From Ramlibacter terrae (GTDB lineage: Bacteria; Pseudomonadota; Gammaproteobacteria; Burkholderiales; Burkholderiaceae_C), in contig CP053418.1 in NCBI GenBank assembly GCA_013127575.1, positions 1,488,001-1,552,000 on the forward strand: DNA of 64,000 bases. Direction: 5' to 3'. Numbering within the stretch: position 1 is the stretch's first letter; each line of letters begins with the position of its first letter. The notes beneath the pieces were generated by a model. It did no database searches. It had not been told where the DNA came from and saw only the letters and a list, made by a program, of their open reading frames with translations. The translations under genes and the position numbers were made by a program. This document shows, in pieces, positions 9,269 to 21,118 of the stretch.

Positions 9269-10452
9269 TTAGATGACACTGGACGCCCCTTGCATGCGGC
9301 TCTCGTAGACCGTTGGCGGCAAGTATCGCAGCGATAAGTGCAGCCGTCGATCGTTGTAGAAGCGGATGTAGCTGCTCAAGCTGCTTCGCAGCTGCTGCTC
9401 CGTGTCGAACCTCTTGCCATAGAGCTCCTCGCACTGCATCGAGTGGAAGAACGACTCCATGTGCGCGTTGTCGTTCATCCTGCCCAGACGATTCATGCTC
9501 TGGACCATTCCAAGCTCGCCCAGCTGCTTCCTGAACCCGAAGTTGGCGAACTCGATGCCGCGATCACTGTGGAACGCCACGCCGGGGCTAACGCGGCGGC
9601 TCCATGCTGACTGCACCAGGGCCTCACGTGTCAGTGCCGCATCACGCCGTGCACCCAGACTCCAGCCGATGATCTTGCGGGTGTGTTTGTCCATCACGGC
9701 GGCCATGTAGCGACACTGGCCGGCAACCTTCAGGTACGTCACGTCGCCTACCCACACCGGGTCCTGCTGATGCGTAGTGGCCGACTCCGGCCGGTACGGC
9801 ACGCCAGCGTAGAAGGCTCGCTGTAGCACCTTGGAGTTCCGGTATAGGCGCGCACTGCGGCCCTGCAGGCCGGCCTCGCGCATCAGCTTGGTCACGCGAC
9901 GCCGGCGCACACTGTGACCGTCCAGCCACAGTTGCCCCTGCACGCGCGGGCTGCCATAGAAGCCGCAGCGGTCAGCGTGGATCTGGCGCACCCGCTCCCT
10001 CAGCGCTTCATCGTCTTGATCCCGCCGGCTCGGTTGGCTTTTGCGCCAGGCATAGAAGCCCGAGCGTGTGACACCGTGCAGTTCGCACATCATTTGCATC
10101 GGGAAGTCTTGCCGGCTTGCCTCGATGAAGCCGAAGAGTTCATCCTTCGTTCGGAGGCAAACCGGATAGCTTTTTTAGCAGGTCGTGCTCCATCTGAAGG
10201 CGCTTGAACTGCTTCTCCACGTCGCGCAGTCGCTGCAGTTCCGCGGCTTCCTGCGGCACCAGCGGAGGCGGGTCGCCGACCAACTTGCCGTCCCTGACCT
10301 GCTTGCGCCACGGAGAGCATGAAAGGATGAATGCACAGCGACTCCGCTACATCCTTGATCAGCGCCCCGGGTTGGTCGCTCAGTTGGACGGCCTTGAGCT
10401 TGAACTCCAGGCTGTACTGCTTGATCTTTGCTGGCCCGCTTGTCTTTGCCAT
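9269..10452 (-). CDS. IS3-family transposase OrfA-OrfB
   Basis: OrfA begins MAKTSGPAKIKQYSLEFKLK with an HTH (LIKDVAESLCIHPFMLS) and ends near HDLLKK. OrfB begins around MQMMCELHGVTRSGFYAW and carries the DDE catalytic triad: VGDVTYLK, HSDRGIEFAN and DNAHMESFFHSMQCEEL. Two indels (near 10310, repaired as CCAGG, and near 10145) interrupt the frames. Fusion is expected by programmed -1 slippage at the A6G run (10170-10176). The OrfB stop lies within 20 bases of the left end of the element. Confidence 0.85.
10170..10176 (-). promoter_or_regulatory. Probable programmed -1 frameshift site (A6G)
   Basis: On the minus strand the heptamer AAAAAAG occurs at the end of OrfA (LLKK). Reading the -1 frame gives KKAIRFASER, the usual start of the fused OrfAB in this IS family. 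Confidence 0.65.
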
Positions 10453-10524
10453 TGACCACTCTCTCCTTTAGGTAAGAGTGTCAACTAAACCGGGGCAAGC
10501 TCCGCGTGCGTGTTGAACGACCTG

Positions 10525-10968
10525 CTATACGTCATCGGCCGAAACCCTCAGTTTCGCGACAACTATCCCCCAAGGCAAGTCGCCACAATCTCGTGCGCGT
10601 AAGGACACCTCAGATTCCTCGGGCTCGCTAGGGTCGTCGAATTACTTCTTCTCCACTCCGTTCGCTGTGAGCAGATCCTCGTCGACCACGTAAACGAACC
10701 CATCTGTCATTCCGCTGGTTGTCGCGAAGCGCCGTGCGACCTTTTCGACTTGAGTAAACGAGACCCAACAACCGCCGTAAAGGCCGCGGTCGATGTGGTG
10801 TGCTCTCACGGCGTTGCTCTCGGAAGGGATACGGTCAAATTGGCCGATTCGCTTGCGAACCCTTCCATCGCGTTTCATCGAAACAGCGCTGCCTGATCCC
10901 TTGGGCCGAAGCTCCCCCTCGTTCTGTTCGTCGTCAGCCTCGCACACGCCGAGGTAGATGAGAGCCAT
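10525..10968 (-). CDS. Cassette gene: unknown protein with an in-frame stop
   Basis: The ORF MALIYLGVCEADDEQNEGEL through LLTANGVEKK stops at TAA (10642-10644) after 108 residues. The same frame then stays open for another 38 codons (DDPSEPEESEVSLRARDCGD and onward) to a TAG at 10525, placed exactly in the attC core where the stops of sister cassettes lie. I therefore annotate the full span and treat the TAA as a nonsense mutation or error. No family recognised; the protein is acidic at both ends. Confidence 0.5.
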
Positions 10969-10982
10969 GGCGTTCCTATGAT

Positions 10983-11077
10983 GTTTGACGTGGGAGTTGA
11001 CCGGCGAGCGGCGGGGGAGGAACGGAGCGAAGCGAAGGACCGCCGCTGGGCGTCCGCGTCAAACGACCTGTAAGACC
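10983..11077 (-). repeat. attC site (cassette 3), 95 bp
   Basis: It runs from GTTTGAC (degenerate left core) through GGAGTTGACCGGCGAGCGGC and a GGAGCGAAGCGAAGGACCGC segment to CAAACGACCTGTAAGAC. It is near-identical to the sites at 9186 and 14884. Both cores deviate from consensus by one or two bases, so this copy may recombine poorly. Confidence 0.75.
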
Positions 11078-12758
11078 GCTGAATCTTCTGTCGTCGTGAT
11101 GCTGGCGAAAACACGAGCAAGAACCTTTCTGAAACCGGCAAGATCTGGCGCTCCCGACAGTTCTACTGCACGTTCAGCCAATCCTTTCTTGAAGGTTTCG
11201 CGGAAGGAAAAGGCAGTGATGTTGTCGTTCGTGTCTTCTACAAGCTCGACCTGTGCAGGACGCTCTTTAGCCAAGGCCCGCTTCACCCGATCCGAACACA
11301 GATTCTCAATATCGACTGGAAGCTGAAAGTAGTCGGTATTTGCCTTCCAAGTCGCTCCATCCCGCTTCGCTCGCCCGAGCATCCCGTTCAGCGCCTTCGC
11401 GCCTGCCGTGTCTCCATCGATGATCAGTCGAATCGTAGTGGCACCATCACTGTAGGTGCGGAGCGACTCGAAGAGGTAGGTCGCTGAAGTCGCGTTGCCT
11501 GCTGGAAAGAACTTTACGTCGTATGAGGGGACTGAAAACTCACTTGCCAACTTCTTCAACGCGCCTGCGAGAAGAATTTCGTCGCTAGGGCCTTCTACAA
11601 CGACATTCAATGGAAAGAGAGCCATCGAATCCAGCAAAGTGACACCCCGGGGTCTGTCGCGCCAAGTCGTAGTCCTTGCCTACCACATAGGTCGAGTGAG
11701 GACTGGCGGAGTGTTTGTCTACGACCCAAGTAGCGGAAGCGACCTTGTCACGAACAACGAAGTGCGGACAGTGAGTTGTAATAACAGTTTGAACTTCTTG
11801 CGCGAAGCGTGCCATGACCCCTGCCATCTCGCGCTGCTTGCTTGGATGGAGGAACGATTCAGGTTCCTCGATGGCCCATATGAACGTCACCCTAGCGTTA
11901 TGGCGCTGGGGATGGTTGTCGGCAAGAAACTTCAGGAGAAAGATCAAGCTGCTAGTCTGTATTCCCGCCCCCTTCGACCGAACGCCGGTCTCGGCAGTGT
12001 CGCTTATCACCGCAGTCAAACTTGGAAGCATCTCTTCCAGGTTCGAGAAGGGGAGCCTAAGCTTCAAATGACGAATCTCCTTGAACACCTCACGTACAGA
12101 ATGCGTTACAGAGTTGGAAGTTGACTCTAACTCTGGCTGGAGCTTCTGCATGAGGACTTCAATCGCGGCGTTGATCTCTCGTCTGCTCTTTCGTAGCTCC
12201 GCTCCAGCCACTGAAGATGGTGCGGATCAACTCAGACCCAATCTCCCGGTTGATGCTTTCCAGTGAATCGCGGCCGACGGGGATGTACTTAAACGCCACG
12301 GATTGGCGGACCGCATCGCGAACCTTTTCGATCAGAGTCCGGTTGATGTTCTTAACACCGAGCTTTCCGATGAACTGCCAAGATTCGACGCCGTGCTTGG
12401 AATAAGAAAGCCGAAGTGAAAGGAGCTCGCCATCCAGACGGCTTTGGGTAGATTCAGCTTCAAGTTCATCTAGGGCGCGGGCAATCAGGACTTCCTTCTT
12501 GAGCTCATAGGAAACCGTCACGGTGATCTTTGTCTGATCTCCCTTCGACAGATTCCCACCCTTTGGGTAGTCAAGGTCTGTCGTGTAGGGAGCGCCCTCA
12601 ACCTCTCCCGTGAAGAACAAGTTCAATGCTCGAAGGATGTTCGATTTTCCGGAGTTGTTTGGTCCGACGATTGCGGTCAGGTTGCCAAACTCCATTCGCA
12701 GAGGCGTTCCCACGATGGACCGGAAGTTTTGTACTTCCACGGACTTTAATTTGAGCAT
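11059..12758 (-). CDS. Cassette gene: OLD-family ATPase/TOPRIM nuclease, frameshifted twice
   Basis: The N-terminus MLKLKSVEVQNFRSIVGTPL carries a Walker A motif (AIVGPNNSGKSNILRAL). The middle carries the Walker B region (VTFIWAIEEPESFLHPSKQ) and a His switch-like ITTHCPHF. The C-terminus is a TOPRIM domain: NVVVEGPSDEILL and IRLIIDGDTAGAK, giving the Glu and DxD metal ligands. Breaks near 12200 and 11640 join three frames into about 566 residues. The order ATPase then TOPRIM is that of OLD nucleases and GajA. No UvrD-like GajB follows, so a stand-alone (class 1) OLD is more likely. The stop lies inside the attC. Confidence 0.8.
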
Positions 12759-12791
12759 GGGTTGCTATTGTGCTCGACGGCGCATAGGGCG

Positions 12792-12871
12792 ATCTAACGT
12801 CGGAGATGACCGGCAGACAGTAGGCGGGCGAAGCCCGCGATAGGACGTCCGTGTCGAACGACTTGTTAGGG
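12792..12871 (-). repeat. attC site (cassette 2), 80 bp
   Basis: Cores ATCTAAC (12792-12798) and GTTAGGG (12865-12871) flank a body with GTCGGAGATGACCGG on one side and GTCCGTGTCGAACGACTTG on the other, and a perfect GGGCGAAGCCC hairpin in the middle. The TAA of the caspase-like gene is in the right core. Confidence 0.8.
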
Positions 12872-13432
12872 CGCACTGCGGTAGAAGAGTCGTTTCTTCT
12901 TCCCAAAGTAGCTGTTGATATTCGCCAGAATTTTCTGGTGAGGCCGGTTCAGTTCTTTGCGCCGATAAAACATCGCGGCCGCCGTCAAGGCGTCAGCGAA
13001 TGGAACCTCGTCTTCGCTGAAATAGTACGCCCCGGTAAACCGATCTGGAATTTGGTCGAGAATTCTGTCGACCCCATGCTCCGAGAAGCAGGTCGACACG
13101 AACAGTATGCGCGTCTCCTCGCCCTCGAGAACCTTGAGGCGTGGTGCCAAGAAGTCCTCCGCCAAATCGTTCCGGGTAACCTCCCCGCCCAAGAGACTAA
13201 TGCTGTGATTTCCCCCGTGCCCGGAGATGTGAACGAACTTTGGATCGTACTCGTAGGAAGCGGGGCGCTCAAGGCTCTGAAGCGACGTAAACCTGAAGTG
13301 CTTGATACGGCCGCCAAGTCCTCGACTCGCAAGGATTGCCTTGACGATCTCGCACTCGCTCGAAAGAAAGCCTTCGACCTCGTCATCGTCGGGTAGGTCC
13401 AGCAGCATGAAGCGGATCTTTTTTCTTGGCAT
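12866..13432 (-). CDS. Cassette gene: small caspase/CHAT-like cysteine protease
   Basis: A complete 188-residue protein. The segment KFVHISGHGGNHSISLLGG has the catalytic-His motif of clan CD proteases (His72 in SGHG), and RILFVSTCFSEHGVDRIL the catalytic Cys (Cys115). ADALTAAAMFYRR matches the helix that follows in CHAT proteins. The first beta strand is IRFMLLDLP. No extra domain is fused, so activation must come from outside or by self-association. Known bacterial caspase-like proteins act in abortive phage defence or peptide signalling; a defence role here is inference. ATG and stop are both tightly fitted to the cassette borders. Confidence 0.7.
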   Translation of the reverse strand: MPRKKIRFMLLDLPDDDEVEGFLSSECEIVKAILASRGLGGRIKHFRFTSLQSLERPASYEYDPKFVHISGHGGNHSISLLGGEVTRNDLAEDFLAPRLKVLEGEETRILFVSTCFSEHGVDRILDQIPDRFTGAYYFSEDEVPFADALTAAAMFYRRKELNRPHQKILANINSYFGKKKRLFYRSAP

Positions 13433-13452
13433 GGAATAGTGCTGTTCGGGCG

Positions 13453-14702
13453 CCCTAACGAATGAAAGGGACTTCCCCGCCCCGAACTAGCCGCGGTATT
13501 GCGGCGACCGGCAACGAAGTGCCACGATGGGAAGTGCGAAATCTCATCAACTCGTTCGAAAGGGGAAGTCCATGGCCATTGTCACTCTGGGAATCGATCT
13601 CGCCAAGAACGTGTTCGCCGTGCATGGCGTCGACGCGACAGGCAAGCCGGCGCTGGTGCGCCCGAGCGTTCCGCGCGGCAAACTGCTGGAGCTGATCGCC
13701 TCGATGCCACGCTGCTTGGTGGGCATGGAAGCGTGCTCTGGCGCGCATCACTGGGCGCGGCTGTTCGGGCGCACGGCCACACGGTCAAGCTGATGGCGCC
13801 AAAGTTCGTCTCACCGTATCGCCTGTCTGGCAAGAAGGGGAAGAACGACGCTGCCGACGCAGCAGCGATCTGCGAGGCCGTCACGCGGCCCTCCATGCGC
13901 TTCGTGCCACCCAAGAGCCTGCAGCAGCAGTCCGAGCTGCTCGTGCACCGCGCCCGTCAAGGCTTTGTGCAGCAGCGCACCGCCACCATCAATCGCATCC
14001 GCGGCCTGCTGTCGGAGTTCGGGATCGTCCTGCCGCTCAAGGCGTCTACTGTGCGGCAGGAGGCGATGCGCCAGCTGGAGGATCTGCCGGGCTGGGCCAA
14101 CACAGTCGTGGGCGACTTGCTCAGCGAGGTGAGCCGCCTCGACGAGCGCATTGCGCAGTACGACCGCCACATCGAACAGATCGCCAAAGACAGCACGCCG
14201 GCCAGGCAGCTGATGCAGCTTCCTGGCGTGGGGCCTACGACGGCCACCGCGCTGGTGGCCATGATCGGACGCGGGCAGGAGTTCAAGTGCGGCCGCCAGC
14301 TGTCGGCCTGGCTGGGACTGGTGCCCGGCCAGTACAGCTCGGGCGGCAAGCAGCGCACGGGACGCATCACCAAGGCCGGCGATCCGTACCTGCGAATGCT
14401 GTTGATCCTGGGCGCCCGATCGGTGCTGCAATCGGCCAAGCACCGCGACGATCCGCTCAGTCGATGGGCCGTGCAGTTGGAGGCACGTGCGGGCTACTGG
14501 AAGGCCATCGTGGCCATCGCCGCCAAGAACGCGCGCATGTGCTGGGCCGTGCTGGCGAGGGGAGAGAGTTTCAAGCTGCCGGCGTGACCGTCGACAGCTG
14601 TTGTTTCACCGCGTGATGTGCAAGCGTTGATGGTGTGAAGGTTGGACCTGCGCGGGGTGTACCTGTTCAACTCCGGGAGGCGGCCCTGGTCGTCCTCGGC
14701 TA
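13453..14702 (+). mobile_element. IS110-family (IS1111-like) element at a cassette boundary
   Basis: It contains one DEDD-type transposase gene. It is bracketed by CTAACGAATGA on the left (13455-13465) and CTAACGATTGA on the right (14700-14710), a short direct repeat that overlaps integron core sequence. No long terminal inverted repeats are seen, as normal for IS110. Exact ends are uncertain by several bases. Confidence 0.6.
13572..14587 (+). CDS. IS110-family transposase (one frameshift)
   Basis: The start MAIVTLGIDLAKNVFAVHGV is the first Asp motif of the RuvC-like DEDD domain. GMEACSGAHHWAR gives the Glu motif and GKKGKNDAADAAAICEA the later Asp pair. The C-terminal transposase_20 domain contains LMQLPGVGPTTATALVA and GLVPGQYSSGGKQRTG, with its serine. 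A single indel in a G run near 13768 shifts the frame. Length is about 338 residues. The upstream GGGGAAG is a good ribosome site for this start. Confidence 0.85.
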
Positions 14703-14792
14703 ACGATTGAGGTCCCCGCGTGCGTCTTTCATCAGGGTCCGCAGCAACTGAACTGCTGCATTAATGACCGTTTGTAGTTTCGCTGTCCGCAT
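14700..14792 (-). CDS. Mini-ORF in a short cassette-like segment
   Basis: A 30-residue ORF (MRTAKLQTVINAAVQLLRTL, then MKDARGDLNR) preceded by GGAGCGAAGG. Its TAG lies in CGTTAG next to the IS110 right end. It fills the space between an attC and the IS, so it may be a small cassette ORF. No family is recognised. The rest of 14588-14883 shows no other gene. Confidence 0.3.
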   Translation of the reverse strand: MRTAKLQTVINAAVQLLRTLMKDARGDLNR

Positions 14793-14883
14793 CCTTCGCT
14801 CCGTCGCTGCACCGATCGCACATGCTCGCTCGCTACATGCCGTTGACGGCAGGGAGAGCTATTCGCTTGACAGGTGGGGAAGC

Positions 14884-14976
14884 CCTTGTAGTCGGAGTTG
14901 ACCGGCGACCGGCGGGGAGGACCGGAGCGAAGCGAAGGACCGCCGTTGGGCGTCCGTGTCGAACGACCTGTTAGAT
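14884..14976 (-). repeat. attC site (cassette 1), about 93 bp
   Basis: The right core GTTAGAT (14970-14976) is intact. The body GTCGGAGTTGACCGGCGACC, then GGAGCGAAGCGAAGGACCGC, then GTCCGTGTCGAACGACCTG, matches the other sites. The left core reads CTTGTAG, a degenerate RYYYAAC. The site lies directly after the stop of the membrane-protein gene. Confidence 0.75.
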
Positions 14977-14977
14977 T

Positions 14978-18549
<3,572 letters not shown>

Positions 18550-18557
18550 AAGCCGCC

Positions 18558-19375
18558 ATGGACCTCCACAAGCACCCTGAACTGGTCGACAAGCTGGCGG
18601 CCGCCTATGCCCTCGGCACCTTGCGGGGCGGGGCGCGTCGGCGCTTCGAAACGCTGGCCCGGCAAAGCCCCGTGATCCGCACGGCCGCCCACCTCTGGCA
18701 GGAAAGACTGATGGCCCTCACCGAACTGCAGCAGTCCCGGGCGCCGGGGCCCAACGTCTGGAAGCGCATCGAAAACATGCTGGCGGCCGAAGTGCGGCCG
18801 GCCGGCGCCGACCCGGCGGACTCTGTCGCCCGGCGGATGCTGGAGCGGGCGCGCAACCTGTGGCGCGGCGCGGCGGTGGCCACGGCGCTGGCCGGCCTGG
18901 CCGCGGTGGTCGTCACGTTCAACATGAGCAACGAGCTCTCCGGCACGCAGATGCAGCTGGCGCAGTTGCAGGCGCAGGGCCGCGACGGCCCGCGCCAACA
19001 CCGAGCTGGTGGCGCAGCTGCGCGCCCAGCCCGAGATCCGCTACGTGTCCGTGCTGCACGACGACAAGGCCACGCCGACCATGCTGGTCATGTACGACCC
19101 CAAGCACAACCAGCTCATGCTCAAGCGCGTGGGCGGCTTCCGGGAAAGCCCCAACCATTCGCTGCAGCTCTGGGCCCTGCCGACCGGCGGCGCGCGCCGC
19201 GCTCGCTGGGCGTGCTCGGCCCCGACCGGTCCTGCGCATGCCGATGGGCGAGCAGCTGATCGGCCAGTCGCCGGCGATGGCGGTGACGCTCGAAGCCAAG
19301 GGCGGCGTGCCGGCCGACGCCGGACCGGAAGGCCCGGTGCTGTTCAAGGGCGCGGTGCTGCAGACGCCGCTGTAG
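18558..19375 (+). CDS. Anti-sigma factor, RskA-like membrane protein
   Basis: The N-terminal part MDLHKHPELVDKLAAAYALG, then TLRGGARRRFETLARQ, is the anti-sigma zinc-less ASD type. One membrane span (WRGAAVATALAGLAAVVVTF) follows. The exported C-terminal RskA domain contains YVSVLHDDKATPTMLVMYDP and LQLWALPTGG. Indels near 18977 and 19226 break the frame. It should hold the sigma factor at the membrane until the periplasmic part is cut or changed. Confidence 0.82.
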
Positions 19376-19377
19376 GC

Positions 19378-19641
19378 CTACTTGCAGCCGCAGCCGGCGT
19401 CGGCGGCGGTCGGCACTCGGCAACTCGCACCCGGCACGGAGCGCCGCGCCAGGCGGCGAACCAGCAGGGCGACGGCCACCGTCGCCGCTGCCGCCGCCGA
19501 GATCGCGAGCGACTGCCCGGCGATCCAGCCGGCGGCACCGGCGAACGAGGCGCCCGCCACCATGGGCAGGACGAGGGGGACGGCGCAGCATGCGGCGCAA
19601 GCGCCGGCGATGCCAAGGGTTCCGAGGATGGTTTTCTTCAT
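19378..19641 (-). CDS. Small two-span membrane protein with paired cysteines (metal transport-like)
   Basis: An 87-residue protein: start MKKTILGTLGIAGACAACCA, two membrane spans, and a Cys-rich tail (ADAGCGCK). The GACAACC motif in the first span resembles MerT/MerC-type metal passage sites. It is divergent from a MerR-family gene whose operator-like promoter directs this gene. The metal is unknown. The predicted transcription start is at or next to the ATG, so the message may lack a leader. Confidence 0.6.
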   Translation of the reverse strand: MKKTILGTLGIAGACAACCAVPLVLPMVAGASFAGAAGWIAGQSLAISAAAAATVAVALLVRRLARRSVPGASCRVPTAADAGCGCK

Positions 19642-19647
19642 AAACTC

Positions 19648-19678
19648 ACTGTAGGACCTCAAGCCGCTTGAGGTGCAA
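19648..19678 (-). promoter_or_regulatory. MerR-type promoter with operator dyad
   Basis: On the minus strand TTGCAC (-35) and TACAGT (-10) are separated by 19 bp. The spacer contains ACCTCAAG-CGG-CTTGAGGT, a perfect dyad. The long spacer with a centred dyad is the hallmark of promoters activated by MerR-family regulators. Confidence 0.8.
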
Positions 19679-19689
19679 GGGGAATTTGA

Positions 19690-20141
19690 TTGAAGTCCAC
19701 CGCCACGGAAATGCTCGCCATCGGCGACCTCGCCGCCCGCACAGGGCTGGCGGTCTCCGCCATCCGCTACTACGAGGAGATCGGCCTCATCCCGCAGGCC
19801 ACGCGCCGCCCGAACGGGCATCGCGTGTATTCCGCTGCGTCGCAGAAGCTCCTGACGCTGGTGCGGCGCTGCCGCGACTTCGGCTTCTCGCTCGGCGACA
19901 CGAAGGCGCTCGCCTCCCTGGCTGCCAGCCGCGAGCGCGATTGCATCGAGGCGCGCGACTGGCCCAGTCCCAACTCGACGCCGTGCGATCGAGGCTCGCT
20001 GAACTGCAGGCGCTGGAGCGCAGCCTCGCCGGCTTCGTGCAGGCGTGCGACGCCGGCTGCATCGGCGGGGCGGCCCCCGACTGCTCGATCTTCCGGGACA
20101 CGGGCGCCGCCGACGCCAAGCCGCGCGGCTGCTGCGGCTGA
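19690..20141 (+). CDS. MerR-family regulator with Cys-rich C-terminus
   Basis: The TTG start at 19690 has AAGGGG seven bases upstream. The HTH reads MLAIGDLAARTGLAVSAIRY, then YEEIGLIPQATRRPNGHRVY. One indel at about 19969 (CTGG, repaired as CCTGG) restores EARDLAQSQLDAVRSR. The C-terminal metal or redox site has CDAGCIGGAAPDCSIF and CCG. Length is about 150 residues. It should sense a thiol-binding metal or redox signal and switch on the divergent membrane-protein gene. SoxR is an alternative, as the dyad resembles a sox box, but the Cys spacing differs. Confidence 0.8.
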
Positions 20142-20156
20142 CATCACGCGCCAAAG

Positions 20157-20187
20157 AAAACGGCCTCCCGAAGGAGGCCGTTTTTTA
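20157..20187. terminator. Rho-independent terminator
   Basis: The stem AACGGCCTCC-CGAA-GGAGGCCGTT is followed by TTTT on the plus strand and preceded by AAAA, serving the MerR gene and possibly the opposing gene. Confidence 0.85.
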
Positions 20188-20190
20188 TCC

Positions 20191-20218
20191 TGTCATCCCG
20201 GGCTCAACCCGGGATCCG
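20191..20218. repeat. REP-like dispersed palindrome
   Basis: TGTCATCCCGGGCTCAACCC followed by GGGATCC, a palindromic unit ending in ATGAC-type sequence, as in the pairs at 25568 and 48351. Confidence 0.6.
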
Positions 20219-20223
20219 TGCGC

Positions 20224-21023
20224 TCAGCGACGGTGATGGTGGTGCCCGCCACCGAAGCCGAAGCCCAGCGAGATGCCGATCGGCGGATAGGCGCGGTACA
20301 CCGGGTAGGCCGGGTACGCGGGGTAGGCAGGGTACTGCTGGTACACGATGGGCGCGGGCTGCGTGACCACCACGGCCGGCTGCGCGTAGCCGGGCTGCAC
20401 GTACTGCGGCTGGGCGTACTGGTACGGCTGCTGCTCCCCGGATCTGCACGCTGCTCTGGGCTTGCGCCCGGGGCTGCTCGCTCTGCTGCATCGGCGGGGC
20501 CACCACCACCGGGCCGCCGCGGTAGCCGGGCGCCGCCGCGTAGGGCTGGCGGTAGTCGGAAGCGCCGCCCACCGGGGTGACGTTCAGGCGGATCGTCGGA
20601 CCCGGGTCGTACGGCATCTGCACCGTGTGCTGGCGGCCGCCGTATTCGTACGTGACGTTCCGGCCACCGTGCGGTTTTCGTAGTAGGTCTGCGTGGTGCA
20701 CTGGGCCATGTTCTGCACATGCGCGCCCGGCTTTCCACGCTGTTGCCGACCAGCGCGCCACCGAGCGCGCCCACGGCCGAGCCGGCGCCGCGGCCGCTGC
20801 CGCCGCCGATCTGGCTGCCGATGGCCGCACCGGCGATGGCGCCGATGATGCTGCCGGCGCCGGTGGGCTGGTTCTGCACCACCACGGGCTGGTTGTTGCA
20901 GACCTGCCGCGGCACGGCGACCTGTTGCACGATGGGCGTGCGGGAGACGACGTTGCCGACTTCCTGCGCGGCCGCGCCGAAGACCGTGAGGCCCAGCGCG
21001 GCGAAGACGAGAGACTGTTGCAT
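20224..21023 (-). CDS. Glycine-zipper 2TM (17 kDa antigen-like) envelope protein
   Basis: The start MQQSLVFAALGLTVFGAAAQ is a signal peptide. The core GAGSIIGAIAGAAIGSQIGG through GAGSAVGALGGALVG is a glycine-zipper 2TM domain. After it come NVTYEYGGRQHTVQMPYDPG and a Pro/Tyr/Gln-rich tail (QYPAYPAYPAYPVYRAYP) ending in GGGHHHHRR. Indels near 20680, 20717 and 20440 break the frame. It is probably an outer-membrane or periplasmic structural protein. His-rich and Tyr-Pro repeats at the C-terminus are low complexity. Confidence 0.75.
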
Positions 21024-21118
21024 GGCAAGAACTCGCTGAAGTGAATGGTCAAAGTTTAGGCAGAGCCAGCGCCGGCGGCAAAGGTTTACCGTAAACGCAG
21101 CGTAAAAGCGGGTCCAGC

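Larger units (their letters stand above)
9254..10503 (-). mobile_element. IS3-family insertion sequence
   Basis: About 1250 bp with imperfect terminal inverted repeats. Left end GGATCTTGCATCGATTTAG and onward, right end (reverse) GGAGCTTGCCCCGGTTTAG and onward, about 21 of 26 matching up to TGACACT. It holds overlapping orfA and orfB. It interrupts an attC site. I could not resolve a clean target duplication because the flanks GAG and GCG differ. Confidence 0.85.
9186..10530 (-). repeat. attC site split by an IS (cassette 4)
   Basis: The left part (9186-9253, starting GCTTAAC) and right part (10504-10530, ending GCTATAC) add up to 95 bp, the same length as the uninterrupted attC at 10983-11077, and match it in sequence. 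The IS3-family element sits between them. The right core is degenerate (GCTATAC instead of GTTRRRY). Confidence 0.7.

Noticed and set aside
9241..10510. A defined target-site duplication for the IS3-family element
   Set aside because: The bases next to the inverted repeats (GAG on the left, GCG on the right) do not match; the exact ends cannot be fixed from this copy alone.
11059..13432. Gabija (GajA plus GajB) or a similar two-gene system
   Set aside because: The OLD-like gene has no UvrD-like helicase neighbour, and each gene is bordered by its own attC, so a fixed two-gene system is not supported.
9254..14702. Reading the two IS elements as a composite transposon carrying the defence-like genes
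   Set aside because: The IS elements are of different families, and the genes between them have attC borders that explain their arrangement.
19690..20141. Identifying the MerR-family protein as SoxR because of its operator dyad
   Set aside because: The C-terminal Cys pattern is CDAGC...C...CC rather than the SoxR iron-sulfur cluster CIGCGCLS-type motif, and the target is a metal transport-like protein.
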